Part shown: piece by piece, positions 1 to 13,849 of the stretch
How the letters are laid out: every line of letters starts with the position of its first letter
How positions within the stretch are numbered: position 1 is the stretch's first letter
From: Colletotrichum lupini
Lineage: Eukaryota > Ascomycota > Sordariomycetes > Glomerellales > Glomerellaceae
DNA: 64,000 bases
NCBI RefSeq assembly: GCF_023278565.1
Contig: NC_064675.1
Location: 4,216,001-4,280,000 of the forward strand
Direction: 5' to 3'
Made by a program: the position numbers and the translations under genes
The notes under the pieces: model-generated
The model's database searches: none
Seen by the model: only the letters and a program-made list of their open reading frames with translations
Told to the model about the DNA's origin: nothing

Positions 1-3000
1 CCAAGTGAAATTACACTAAAGAACAGCCACAGTACAATGACAGGGCATACGTCTCATGGCCCAAACTTCGTTGGCAACCTCGGTGGACAGGGTAACTTGA
101 CATTCGAATTGGGTCTGTGATGTGTACTCAAGACGCTTATCAGGATCGCTACAACTACACCAAGTATCGACACCTGCAGACTCACACACAAACTATAACG
201 GGACCAGAGTCACCACCTGGAATAAGCATTCTCAGCTAACCCATTCCATCACGATTGTTGCCCTTTTACAGGCGAGGTGAATACACTTCTAGCATCCTGT
301 CTTTGCGAAAGTACATAACCACAACTTGGTCCGGTATTGCTTATCATAGTCGACGCTGTTCGTCTCCAAGTGCTGCGCTTCACACAACTAATGCCGTACA
401 TCTGGACATCACCTAGCTTATTCTATTCAACCATATAGAAGGGTCACGGGACACTCATCAGTCACATTTCACCGGCTGTGGGCGTGGATGGGCCGTTCCA
501 GCTCTATGAAAGCGACGCCGGCCCTCGACTGCTCCCGACAATGGCAACGTTATGAAAGCTTCAACATCTGTGGCCGCGTTGTGTAAACTACGCTCAGAGG
601 TAGACAAAGTACCAGTGTTTTTTGACCTGCGCTTCCTTCAGAGGGTCATCATGAGAAGGTTCCCCATTCCAGGTTGACTATTGGTGCTTATCACAGCTCA
701 CCCTTATAAAGCATTTCTTAACACAATCTCTTTGGATGTATATACATAACCATCTAAGTACCTTGGTTATTGAGGGATAAAATTCTTTGAAATTTACAAG
801 TACAAGAAAATAGTTTTGATAAAACAGTATAGTGCCTACCTACCACTTAACTTATTATGCTTCTTTAAGCTTGCCATGAGAGAAGGATGACTGTACTGCT
901 GACTGCTTCCCATCGTGTGCACAAGCATCAGAAGCTTCATATTCTGAATTAGTCTGTTTCTTGACAGTGCTTTGAACTCGGTCTAACATCGAGGAGGGCA
1001 AAACCTTCCCCAATGGATCAGTAGGTCCTCGCCCCTTTCCGGATACTCAGTGTTCATGCAGCTCGAGCGCTTTCTTCGAATCATCACGTCAGTACCCTGG
1101 TCAACCTTTACGCATGACTTAGTCTGGATGACGGAAAGAGTAACTAATTTTTCTAAAGATCGGTGTTTTATCTTGCCATTCCTTATTGAGGGCGGACACC
1201 CAATCTTCGACACCATTCGTCCCCAGCCAGTCGTCCACATCTCGCCTCTCCTGACCCAAACAGCCGGCCCAAATACCAAAAGTCTCATTAGCTCTCATGA
1301 AGGATTTTCTTTTTGTCACAGGGCACCGTCCTTGGCGTGATGGACCCAACGGAAATTCAAATCCTTCTAAAGCCAGACAGCCGATTAAGTTTTCGAAGAA
1401 AAATCTCGCGGAGAGATTCTCTCCACCCCTTTTCCGTCGTCTTCATGTTCGATATGTAAAGGGGGGGCGGGGGGCGTTTATACTTCACGAAGGTTCTTAT
1501 GCAGCTAATTCCCGTCTCTCCATTCTATCACGCCACACATTGGACCGAAACTTATCATAGGCGATTCGCAATGAGCAAGTTTCCTACATGGCTAGCAACG
1601 CTATCTAACAAACCACCGAACGCCTCACAAGCCTCTAGAACCCGAATCAACGGCACAAGTGGCACACCGAGCCTTCCCTCTAGACTCTAGCCACCTTAGC
1701 TCTCCGTCGCTCCCTCGTTCCCGCGAAGCCAGCCGGTCCTCCCCGTGATGATCCGATGTTTACGGTTTGCCTAGTCACCCAAAGTAAGGTAGGAAAAGAT
1801 AATAAAGCCCTTCCCAACACACACACGCACACCAAAGGGAGGCAAAATGTACCTTGCACTATACAATGCAAGCTTGGGAAGCCGTTGCCAATAATCAGGT
1901 GTTCCGGTTCACCAAGTTCGGTTTCGCAGTTGAGGGTGTCGTGCGCAAGAATATTTCGTCATTTCCACACTAAAGTAGTTTCCAGCAAAGGAGACCAAGA
2001 CTAAGGTACTGTAGGTAAGTAATGAACACCATCGCCAACCCAACCAACAGAAACCCTCGGAGAATCGGAAGGGAAACAAAACTAAGGCGGACGGACGGGG
2101 GAGAAGGAGCCGGCGTCAAACTGTCAACCGGTTGATTCTAATCTCTTCTCTCCCTCCTCCAGAGGAGTCCAAGACTCCCAGACCACATACCCTACTAGTA
2201 AGCCAACGCTCGGCATTAGCGTGTTTTCCTGTTTCTCCACGAGCGGCCCCCAAAGCACCGCAGACGTAAGTTGAAGCGGTCTTAACCAAAGTCAGATAGT
2301 TCAAGAAATGTCCCTCAGGGGGTGGACTGCGGCACACGATCAATCAATGCCCTCTCGCTCTCCAAAGAAGATCCACGAAGGAAGCTCATGCATCTATCTC
2401 GGCTTCTTCGCGGCGCAAGAAAACCTCGGTGGGATGCTGCGTACGCAGCATGTGAAGCCACGGCCTAGTTTTCAAGTCCTGCTAGATGTAGCTAAATTTC
2501 TCTGGTCATGAAACAGCCCAAATATCGAGCAGGATCGTCACAAAGTCCCCATCACTCGGCACCACTTTGCCCCCTTCATCGAGACGCCATTGGCGTTGCC
2601 TCAGAGTAAGACATTCCCATGGAGCTATCTCGGGGACAGCTCCGATGGAATCCCTGAAGAAGAAGAACGCGGGTTGCGATATCCGTACGGAGTACCTACC
2701 ACCGAACCAGTACCACGACTCAAAAGCACACGGAACAGGCGAACAGACACAGCCTACTTGACAGCTATCCGTGGACCCGCGGTCTACTTTGACTTTGGTC
2801 CAGCAGCTTTTTAGGCTGTTAGTTGCAGGGTGGCGCGGCGGGCTTGCGTTAGTCACGAGGCTACGGGTACCTTAGCAAAGCCCAACAGTCGTCGTTGAGA
2901 CGTGAGGGGGGGCCACAGACCGGAAGTCACATTATGCGGGAAATTCCCTCTCAAGTCGTCTCATAAGAGCTGTTCTAGCTCAGGCGGTTCTTCAGTCACG

Positions 3001-6000
3001 TCTCTCTCTCGTATCGCCAGACGCTCCCCAAGAAGAAGTGGCGGCGGGCAACAGAGAGCTTCAAGCTCCAGCAACTGCTAGTCTGCCTCGTGAGTTGTTG
3101 GCCGAACTGGCAAGGGCCCGTTCAGCGGCGAGCAGCAGGGACACCGTCCTGATGCCGACGACGAACCCCATCGACAAGATTGCGGGCCAATTTCCATCGC
3201 GATAAAAAGAGAACACGAAGATGCAATCCTGGACATGTCTGTCGATGGTGGCTTGCCCACTTAGAAAGGGCCCCTCACCCCCCGGCTTCTCCCGCATCCC
3301 AAGCCAATATCCTCCGAATTTGGGGCGGACGATCCATCGAATTTGGCCGAAACAGGTCGATCCTTCGCATGGGGGACGTGAAGGGGAGTAGAAGCCTGAA
3401 GGGAAGACTGTTCCGCCCACGCCGCGCTCCAATAGTTTTCCTCGACCCCGGCGATGAAGGCCGGCAGTTGCGCGAGCAAATACGGCACCAACATGCAAAC
3501 ACAACATTCTCTGTTCGGGTTCCCCATCAACGACACGACCGGCGTCGTCTTCATTGTCTGTGCGGGGGGCTCGAATCGTTCAGCCAGTCTGTCCGTCAGT
3601 CTGCCTGCGAGCGGGTTTTGGGCATCAAGCCGTCCCGAGACATACAATTCGCCAAACACCAACGGGCCGGATGCGCACGGCCAGAGTTCGGGCTGTCAAG
3701 GGTGACAGGGGGATCTCGTTGGTTGTATCCGACAAAGGCAGACCCCAAGCAAGTGTGATATCGAATGAGATCAGATATCAAGATGACCCTGCAGGCCATT
3801 GTCGACGTCGTCACCGCGTTTGTGTATATGCAGTACGTATATTCAAACGCTCTCGCATCAGATCTGCTCTGGGAACATCCATAGGCCAGCACAGGGAATA
3901 ACGTTGGTGGCGTCAGGTCCAGATCGGGCGGTTTATCACCGCTCGGGATATCAGACACAATAGGGAAGTATCATGAGAGCAGAAAGTGAGACCAGAGAGA
4001 TAAGAATAGCCGCCGCTGGTTCGACCAGCGTCAGACGTTCAACCTCATGGTCTAGCCTTGGCTGACGACTGACGTGGTGTTGCCCAAGTATTCGTAGAGG
4101 ACTGCTACTCTAGGGCAAGGATCGACAGACCCGAGTCTGAGCGCCGGCGGAGAAAACTTTTCTCTCCATCCCACAACTACCTCCTTCATCTTTTCTGCTG
4201 ATCACTACCGTCCGAGCGTTAGCGGACAAAGTTTGACAGGACTGCCTCTGGGAACGTTACGCGCTGGTTTGTAGGAGATTGACAAAGAACCTCTGGGTTG
4301 TGCCTAGCTCGTCGATGGACCATCCGAAGGTGGGCGTCCGAAAGCCATATGCCGCTCCCGGGATCGACGGCTTTGGGGGCCGGAGGATGCCCGGGTCGTT
4401 TGGAGCATCGATGAGCCGGATCCTCTCTGACGGACGCGGCGATAACCTTGGTTTGCTGTCGCATCGCTTACACGCTGCGTCGGCGATGTCCCCATCATCT
4501 GCACTCGATAACTCGGTATATATGCCGTCTGTATAAGAAGAGGCTGGTATGCGTCGACGTGATGAAACTCCAACGTGACAGATGAACAGTGTCGGAAACT
4601 GCGAGAGACGGACGAGAAAGCGATAGGAAAAGCGCTATAATAGAAAAACTGCTATTGCAGATATGGACTGCTAGAAGCACGGGCAGAACTCTGGGTCCAA
4701 GCAACGCGGAGTTTGACAGGGAACATCATTCGATCCGCGATACCACTTCAACGGTCGCCTGTTTCTGGAGAGGGATTGCTTGCCGACAAGGCCTCACGGC
4801 GCTCAACTAGGCAGAGCAGATGAAACGACGGTTCATTTCTGGAAAGCTGGGCCGCTTGCCATCCAGTGGCAGCATGGCCCGAGTCTGGCTTTCCATTGTG
4901 TTCAAGACTCAAAAGCGACAGACTGGATGCAGCCGGACACATCAACACCGGGACTGCAGACGGCACATGAGGAGCCGGCGCCGGTCTGGATAAGCTATCG
5001 GGATCTCCCCTGCTCGGGGCGCGGTCGTAATGCGGTTGAAACTCTCGATCGATGACACGATTGCCTTGAAGAATCCTCGCTGTAGTGTTAGTGTAGCGCC
5101 TCCAGTCTTTGCAATAAGATCGACCGTATTTCTAACACAGCGGTCAGAGGAAAATTAGTCACGTTTGGGTAATCCGCGGACGGCACTGATGAGCCATGGG
5201 TGTTGAGAAGTGAGCTGGTGATTGTGGCGTGATGTTGGAAGCATGTTGGGACTTGGGAAGATTGGGGTTACGAGACGACCAGTCGAGAGTCCAAGCTTCT
5301 CTGCCAGAATTGACAGCTACCTAATCAAGAGCAGTGAACGCGAACCCGTCTCACCAGCATCTCCCCAGATGGAAGTAGAAGAGAAGTGTGACACTCGGTT
5401 CACCTGTTGGTGGTTTGTGCCTGAAGCTGAAAAGGCCCAAGTTTGGTGTAATGATATGTATCCGTACAGAGTATTGTACGATGATTGCTGCCTCGACCTA
5501 GAGACTTCGTCCACACTGTGGGATGGGTGTCCTCTGGCCCAACAGAATTGCTGAGGATTGGGTTATTGTATCTCACGGCGATTCCCAGTGGTGATACAGG
5601 TATGGAGTAGGTAGAGACTGGCATTTTGGCAATATGCTCATGCATGCACGGCGTAGCGTAGGCCGCGAAAACAGGCCATCTGGCCTTCTCTTGGGCTTCC
5701 ATGTAAGCTTCGCGGGACCTTGCAGACTCGCAAGGCCGATCAGCACTTCTTTGAGGGCATCGGCAGCACGCAGCTAGCAGTTGGACCGTCACACCGACTG
5801 ACGAATCTGTCGTTAGCTTATGCTGCTGCAACGATGTGCTCGATGCCTAGCTGTGGCACAGTGCAGGGTCATGTATCCCAGCGAGTCCTCCAAGGTACGC
5901 GGGGGTTAGGACTGAAGCGGCGGCCATTGATCGGCGGTCCTCAGCAGAGTCTCAGTCGAGATACACCATATACCGTGCGATTGCAGCATTCGCAAACTGA

Positions 6001-8511
6001 AGAAAGGGAAGAGACTAGCTGGCCCTCGTCGTGAGCCGCAGCTTCTGTGATCCTCCAATTCAGCCGTTCACTACTCGTGGATACAGACATCAGGGAAGAT
6101 AATAATTGCGTGAAGCTGCGGCTATTTGCAACCAACGCGACGCTGCCTTGGGGCTGATCGACGGAATACCAACACCAATCCTGAGTATAGAAGAAAGAAG
6201 GAAATGATGTCGTTCCTCTCCCGGAATATAGGCGCGTCGTCGAGAAACCGACAATCGAGCCCTTGGAGATCGGTCCCTTGAACGACGACTTTGAAGACCA
6301 TGCTGCAGGCATGTGTTCCCCGGGATTCCCATCCTTCTCCGCATTCAAGGCCATAGTTAGGGCAGCCTATTCCAGATTTTGTTCTACGTGCAGCGACGGC
6401 ACAAGCAATATTGATATGTGTCTGCCTTTTGGCTGACCTTTTCTTCGTTGCGTCCGAGGTCTGGAACTAGAGCCTCGGCCGGATGACTGAGGTCGGTTGT
6501 TTCCCCTTCTCGTACCTTAGTTGGCAATTGCCACCTCAGTGTTCCTTCAAGATACGGTTAATTGTGTTCTTCATTTCTATGCCTTCTATGCCTTGTCCCG
6601 CGTCCTTCGGACCGATCATGCAGTCTGACAGGAGTGGTTGATCGTTGTGGAACCTGTGCGGACATGCGTTGCGTTGAGCGGCGCGTCTGCGGATAGACTT
6701 GCTGACGGTAGCTCGCGAATGACGGCGTCGGAATTGGCCGTCCTAGCCGACCTGCCCGGCCACGAATCTTGAGAGGAGAAATGCACGAATGCGGCAAAGT
6801 CCAACAACGTCCCAGGGTTCGCGTTCTGGAAATGACGGCGTTGCAACCGCCAAGGTTCAACCCGCGATACAGCTAGCTACAGCCTACAGATGAGTTGACA
6901 ATAGCTGAGTCGTAAGCATGACTTTTCGTCCCTCATATCCTCGGCCGAGGCTGCAAGTCAGCTAGCTAGCTATCCGTAAGCTGCATTGTAAACCTAGTTG
7001 CTGTCATGTGTGGTTTGATGAAGAACAGCCCCCGGTGTTCTGGCATCCAACTGGCCCGAGACGCGACCCTCCAACACGATGTATCCAATTTCCCGGCCGC
7101 AGGGTAATAGCTCTTGGATGTCCTGCAAAGCAACATGCGGAAGGATCAGCATAGAGAGAGAAATGGTTGGTGATGGCGTGGGACCAACAACAATGGCCAA
7201 GATGAGCGAATAGCATCGAGGTGGCGGCAGGTTGGTCAAGACGCCAACGAGAGATGCTCATATCGGTTAGAGGGGAACGAACAGACAAACCAGAGGTCCA
7301 CTGCCATGAAGAGCTACCCGTGCGAACAATGGCTGATCTCGCTGTAGTTCAGGTATTTGCTGATGAGGCTAGTGGTGCCCATCATTCTTTATCGAATTGA
7401 GTCAGTAGGATGGGTAAGGTACATTGAATACTCAGAGTTGTCTATTGAGCATGCTCGAGGCGCGACAAGGCGAGAGTTGACTGGTCCATTTCCCAGTCTT
7501 GCCAATTGCAATAAGCCTGTATTCGCTTGACTTTCGCTAAAGTAACCTTTTGGTCCGCCTTGTGGCCTTAACAAGACGTCACAAACCTTATTGTTTCCAT
7601 TTCTATATTAGACCCCAGGCGGGACGATGAACTATGGTGACATAGGTTGCCACAAGAAACACAAACAATGTAGCGAAGTGTTGCGTCAAGTAGAGAGTGG
7701 GCAGAAGAAACACCACCAGCACGAGGAACAATTGAGAGATTCCCAACCATATCCGTACTGTACACGAGTGCCTTGATAGTGGTATTCTGCTGCCACTGGC
7801 TGGTTAGCGCGACCTACCGTGCGTTCGGTTGAGCAAGGTTGCCAAAAAAGACAAGACAGGCACACAGGCTGGTGCTGGAGGGGCGGGAGAGAGCGCCGTC
7901 TAGTGTACTGCAGAACATCCTTGACGTCCAACCGTTGCAACGTTGACATGGACCGGCTTCATAGTCCCCGTTTCTTGCGAAGCGGCCTTGCCCACAGTGC
8001 ATTGAATTCCATAGTACCCGCCCACCCTTCTTCCGCCTGTCGCTCCAATCGAAGGGTCTGACGTTCGAGCCAATGGTGGCCTGAAGTAGTATTTGGTGAT
8101 ATAGATGCCGGACTTGGCTCGAGGAAAAGGATCGCTTGTGAGAAGAGAACCAGGGAGCTGTCTGACAGGCACAGACACATGCGCAAGCACAGGGTTGGCG
8201 GGCTCCAACGTCGGGGAGCTTTCCATAGGAACCTTGGCCCGCCAGAAGGATGAGGATGAGGAGCATGCCGTTGCATTTGTTCTGGGGTAAACGGACCTGT
8301 TTCCCTTCTGATTCGGGTAAATCGTCCCGCCGTAGGTCCAATGTTCTACGTGGAATAGTACGCAGCTATAGCCTTGACAACCAAAGTTAAGTTGACAATG
8401 AGAGTGCTGTGAAGTCAAACAAGTTGTGTGTGTGTGTCGAGAAGCTTAAGATGTCGAATTGCGCTCAGCAACCAAGGCTCGCTCTCGGTATCTCGCCTGC
8501 TTAACAATTGT

Positions 8512-8530
8512 CCGCCCGCCCGCCCGCCCG
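8512..8530. repeat. (CCCG)n microsatellite
   Basis: Short tandem CCCG/CCGC repeat of about 19 nt in the gene-poor left arm. Simple-sequence tract with no visible function. Confidence 0.9.
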
Positions 8531-11500
8531 TCGACCATTGGGGCTTTGAAGACAAGGCTCGGGAAGTTCTCTGACTCTGCAGTTCTGATTAGTGAATATT
8601 ACGCCGTAGTCCTGTGCCATCCCAGCTCTCAGGTTCCAACCTTGGGCCGAAGAAAAAGCAATGGTCTAGGCCTAGAACTCCGTGACCCAGAGATATCGCC
8701 GATTACCCCACCTCAGTTACGGCAACGCAAGCCAACCGCCGCCTGTGCCGCCTTGGGCTCGAGTCGAGTGTCAATACCGATGTAATTTGGACTCTGGAGG
8801 CATGACTTGGTGATCAAGGCTTGCTCATGGACTTGATGGAAAATGCCACATTGATTGAGCGGACAACTCGCGAGTAAATGACCGGCCAGGTACTTTGATA
8901 ATCTGCATGCAGCATGTACGAATAGAGAGGGCGAGAAAAAGCCCTAAAAGACTGACCGGCCTTGGGTTCGTCGTGCCACGAGTTGCAGACTTGCAGTTGC
9001 AGTTGCAGTCGCCAACCCAAGTTCCTTCCAGGTTCCATGTGTCTGTGGATTCTGGCTACCTCCACTTACTGAAGGTGGATTGAGCAGGCACGCAGGACCC
9101 CTGGATTCTGACTGGGTCGAGTGGATCGAGTCGTGGGGTTCAGGGCAGCACGCAGTTGCGACTTGTAGTTCGTCTCCATTCCCACATTTTGCCTGCGTGT
9201 GTTCTTCTTCCTGTTCCTGCCTTCCTTGTTTTGAGACGGTGAAAGTTCAACAATCACACTGTTGAGAGAACTACGTACTCCCTGAACAGTAAAGTAAGGG
9301 TTAAAATCGAGGTCGGAGGTGCTGCTGATGCTGCCGTCTGCGTGCTTCCTGCAGCAACCCAGGTCTACCTAAGGTACACAGTACACTAAGGCAGGTGCAG
9401 GTGTGGATACTCGAGATACGCTAGGGCCAACTGGGACTCGTGGGAGAGAACGGTGTGGAGCGACGGTTACTCAACGGCGGAAGGAGTCAAGGACTCAAGG
9501 GGACTGAAGTTCAAAATGGCAGGCGCAAGATGCCAACCTACTCCCGTCAGACACTTGAGCTCCCGTCGTCAATACACGTACCTTTCTCAGGCACCTTGCC
9601 TTGTCTTACCTAAAACCAAGATACATAGGCAGGAATGGGCAAGGATATGCGATGAGTAAGGTAGGTAGGTACCTTTGGACATGCCTTCCTTCCTTGTGCC
9701 CTCTCTTTACCTTTGGATTCTGGCTGTGTCTCTACCTCACTGGTCTAGGTTCCCGTCCCGCCCCCTCCCCGCCTTGGACGTCTCCTTCCTACGCAACGGG
9801 TTTCGCTTTCCCGGACTGCCATGTTTCCCTTGTGTCCGTCTTCCTTCCGGAAACGACCACTTGAACCGACCAGTAAGAGTCATGGCCGCCGGAGCCAAAG
9901 CCGGAGCGGGAGGCCATAATCAGATTGCAAGCTGCCGATCCGATAGAGCTTGTGATATGCACCTACCTAATTAATTACTACAAGTTACCTACCCTACCTG
10001 CGTCTGAGTAAGGCACGAATGCCCCAATGTCAGGGAAGGTACGAGTAGGCAAGTACCTTACGAATAGAGAAATGAAGCATGGGAGAGGAAATTTGAGTAG
10101 GTGCAATAGACACGAGTGTTCATAGTTTCTCTCCCAGTGTGGCAGAGGGTTCATCTCATTACCAAATTCACGACTCCCGTTGTCCACTGCACTTTCTCCG
10201 CAAGTTCGTTCGAATACAGCAATCATGTCACTAAGTAATCCCTTTTTTCCCGCCTGCATCCCCCGGTCAGTCGCCATTTGCTAAATTCATCACTTCGTCC
10301 CGGAAAGACATGCAATTTACCAGACAGCTGCCAGACAGGCTAGCCATGACTTACTATCCGACCGTCTGGAAAGCTTCATTTCGTTTCTTCAATTCGCCCG
10401 CCTTATCCGTCCATCACTTCACTCTGTCCGGCAAACCCAATGTCAATCAATTCCCCAATCAGAGCGACTCATTACAACCGCGCGACCAACCCACATAGCA
10501 ACGTTCTGAATCAGTCTGCAGCAATTTCCATGCGACTCCCCAATCCGACCTTCACCTGGCCGTAATCTTCCCAGGAACCCAGAACACAGGATACGGCATA
10601 CGGGATCCCAACAACCTAAGCACCCGCGTCTCTTGTCCCGAACTGAAGGTTCTCACTCGTCGACACATCCCCGGAGCCCTGGATTTCCTTCCCGTCCTCT
10701 CGGCCAACCCTGGTGCCTTCTCCAGCCCGCCGATACTACGTGGAATCCGACCGGGATCTTGTTCCTTTCCTCAACCCAAAAGAGAACACACCGCGTACGG
10801 TCATCTGCGGACTACTGCACATTGCGTCGCCCAGTTGCGTAAAGCAGCCAAGGTACGTAATAAGGGCCTGGCAAACTTTCTTTCTCACCGGCTCGACACT
10901 GAACAGTCGAAAGCCCTGTACTGCAGAACCTGGCAGTATCCGTACGCTGTACTGATGCAGAGAGCATTTCTCGTCTCTCGGGCTCCGCAGAAACTGGCTG
11001 CGAAAGTACTCCGTACCTACCACTAGTCCGGTCATCGCCAGTATCAGAAAGCCAGAACCCAATCGAAGCCACCACCATCACTCTGCGTCCCTAGGACCTT
11101 GCTTGCCATGCCTATTGGATAACCAGGCCGTACCTAGTCCGGTGCCCCTGCAGATGGCCTCGGCTTCGCTTGGCGGCCTACGGATTCACTATGCACGCAG
11201 TACCAGACAAGCCAAGCTCCCATGTGCGCTTGCTTTTGCTCTGCCGCACCGCTGCACCGTGCCGTCCCCATTATCCCTTCGCCCCGAAAATGGGACTGGC
11301 CTACGTCCGTACCTGCGCAGCTCTGGATACGCTGTACTACTCCATAGTCGCCCTCGGTCCCGTGTTACGTACCCGCCTGCCGTGCTGCGAGACGCGATTT
11401 GAAAGCTGACCTGAATTGAGTTGCGGATTACGAAGCAGCATACGTACAGAGATCTACCCTGCGTATCTTGCGGTCATGGCCATGGATACCGTCACACTCA

Positions 11501-12679
11501 CTGCTGGTCTGCCATACGAGCTGGAAAGACTTCTTTGAGCCACTAACACTACGTACACCATCCCCGGCCCCCGCCTGTCTGGTCAAGCCTGCAGCTTTGC
11601 TTCTCCATTACCTCTACCTTTGAGCGAATAGGCAGTCGTCCCGCCTCTGTGGGACAGTGGAAACAGAGAAGAAAAACGGCTCTGGCGCCGTTGTCTGTGC
11701 GTTGGGTGTATGCAGGCACGCAACTCTGGTCCGCCTTTAGCTAACCCTCAACGAGGTGCCCAGCAAGGAAAAATGAGGGAAAGAAAAAGGCGCATTCTCG
11801 GATCACTGTCTTGGTAGCCAATGCCTGTCGAGAGTTCTGACGAGCTTTGAAATACCCGGTGCCCGCAATGGAGAGGACACGAGCAACATATGCAAAGGCG
11901 GACAGCATGGGGGGAAACAGAGGGTCTCAAAAGCTCGGCTTGTTCGCGACTCAGTCAATCAGTCCCTCTTTGAGTTCCTCACGCCCATGGGATACTCGAC
12001 AGGCAGATAGACCCGGTCGGCGGACTCGGAAATACCTACTACGTAGATTGCTGTTCTCACTACTCGGGCTGCGAAAAACCCCCCCCCCTCTCTCTCTCTC
12101 AATTGCGCGAGGCTGTGGTCAACAAAGTCACTCATCTTGCGCAAGCCTGCGTGTTAGTGTACTCCATAATCTGAATATGACTCAGCAGTGTACCTGAGTG
12201 CTAGCTCATCCATAGGACCAAGACCAATGCTCAACTAGTCAGGTACCCAGGCGAGGATTCAGTACTCGAGGAGAGCATTGAGGCTTGATAACGCATTTCT
12301 CGTGCTCTTGCACCGTGAATCGGTTTTTTTGCAAATTACGGTAACGCACAGCAGCTTCCCAATTCTTCGCCTTTACTCCGAAAACCTTTTGTCAATTCAA
12401 GCCAAGCCGAACCCCGCAGTCGTCATCTCTGGGTTCAACGCCTCAAAGATGACATCTTTGACAAAAGGACCTGTCCGACCGACCTTACTATCTGGGAGAG
12501 ATGGGTCTTGCGTGGAGCAAAAAACATGTGTGATGGGGAACAAGATCTGGAAATCAACATGGCAGACATGCACCAGCTCCGGGAACCCCGTGGAGCAAAT
12601 GTGGCTGGGCAAGTTCAAGCCCCAGCTGCCAGCTGGACGTAGCCCTGAGCTTGCTTGCCCTGGACAAGGCTCGGCGTCG

Positions 12680-12706
12680 CCTTGCCTTGCCTTGCCTTGC
12701 CTTGCC
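12680..12706. repeat. (CCTTG)5 microsatellite
   Basis: Five and a half consecutive CCTTG units, visible directly. It lies in a non-coding stretch about 250 nt before the AT-rich block. Confidence 0.92.
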
Positions 12707-12950
12707 CCAAGGTATCCGCACCCTGGCTGGTTTCTTCCGCCCACTGGCGTTTGGGCAACCTAGCTCGAACAGGGTCTGACGGGGAATTCCAGAACCGACC
12801 GACCGACAAATATCGACAGGGCAGAAGAGGCGTGAGAGAGCTTGTCAGTCGAGTTTGCCCTCTTGCGCCTTGCAGCGCCAATCAATCGTGGATCTGGGAC
12901 TAGGGTATCGGCCTTCGGGGGACTGGGAGTATGGCACGCGGGTCGAGAAT

Positions 12951-12965
12951 GAGGTATACCCGTCC
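12951..12965 (+). repeat. Left copy of 15-bp direct repeat flanking AT-rich block
   Basis: GAGGTATACCCGTCC here is repeated exactly and in the same orientation at 13,835-13,849, on the other side of the AT-rich block. It may be a target-site duplication, or a repeat that allowed insertion or recombination. Confidence 0.85.
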
Positions 12966-13834
12966 ACTGTTTAACTCTATCGTTTTGCATTACTAGAGGA
13001 TTGCCGCAGTATATATAGACGCTACCCTGCCCTCGAATTCCGTACTATTTAACCTTAACCCTTTTTATAAATTACCTATCCTTTCCTCTATTCTACCCTC
13101 TCCCTCGTTAAGGGATCCCTAGAATTATAATTTTAATAACTTATTAATAAGTTAATATTATTATTTAAAAATAAATAACTTATATTTATATATAAATACT
13201 AAGAGTTTTATTATTATAAAAATAGTAATAAATATACTAAAATATTTAAAAAAGCTTTTTAATAAATTTTTAATATTATTTAAAATTATAGTCCTCGAGC
13301 TATAGAAAAAAGCCGAGGTACTATATTAATATAACCCTATTTATTTTATTAATATTAATAACAATTTTTTTAATATAAGATATATTATTAATATTCTATA
13401 ACTATGTTATTATATTTTATAAATCGTACTTAACGTTAATAAAGATTTTAATATTATTTCTTAGTTCGTTTCTTAGTTTTGTTATTAAGGCCGTTATTAT
13501 AAAATTAGTTTAGTTATTAATATTTTAGTAAGTATTTTAATTTAATAAACTTAAAAGCTCTTATAGCCCTTAAAGAGAGGCTTTTAAAGGACTTATAATT
13601 AGACTTTTTATTTATTATAAATAAAGCTATTATAAATAAAGCTATTATAATTAAAGCTATAGCGTTACGAACCTCAATAATAAGTAGTTAATAATATAAT
13701 TATTTTTCTTTTATAATAAGTTTAAAAAATATTTTAATTTAAGTACTAAGTAAGTACTATACTATTTTATTAAAACTATATTCTTATACTTATAACTTAG
13801 AAAGAATTAACTTTCTTCGATAATAAGGTACTTA
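12966..13834. mobile_element. AT-rich, RIP-like block (degenerate repeat relic)
   Basis: About 870 bp. From roughly 13,045 the composition shifts abruptly to A/T with few CA/TG dinucleotides, while CG, CT and CC remain. That bias is expected from repeat-induced point mutation on both strands. No open frame survives. A short internal tandem (AAATAAAGCTATTAT-like units) lies near 13,612-13,660. Exact 15-bp direct repeats bound the block. It is inferred to be the remnant of an inserted, RIP-inactivated transposable element; the class cannot be told. Confidence 0.65.
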
Positions 13835-13849
13835 GAGGTATACCCGTCC
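13835..13849 (+). repeat. Right copy of 15-bp direct repeat flanking AT-rich block
   Basis: Exact copy of the 15-mer at 12,951-12,965. After it the sequence returns at once to balanced base composition. Confidence 0.85.

Larger units (their letters stand above)
1..12950. other. Gene-poor region, no supported gene
   Basis: GC-balanced DNA in which every open frame is short (at most about 175 codons). None shows a recognisable domain or a convincing exon chain. Overlapping minus-strand frames around 3,060-3,960, 5,940-6,350 and 7,810-8,420 contain some hydrophobic or Cys-rich stretches and could be decayed genes or unrecognised small secreted proteins. Short palindromic motifs of the TACCTTAGGTA type recur near 9,360, 9,660 and 9,960. 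I see no tRNA, rRNA or transposase. This contrasts with the dense core at 29-54 kb, so the region is either a long non-coding or accessory compartment or holds genes too diverged to recognise here. Confidence 0.5.

Noticed and set aside
3061..3958. Three overlapping minus-strand frames with hydrophobic stretches, considered as a membrane protein gene
   Set aside because: No exon chain with good donors, acceptors and phase could be assembled, and no family motif was recognised.
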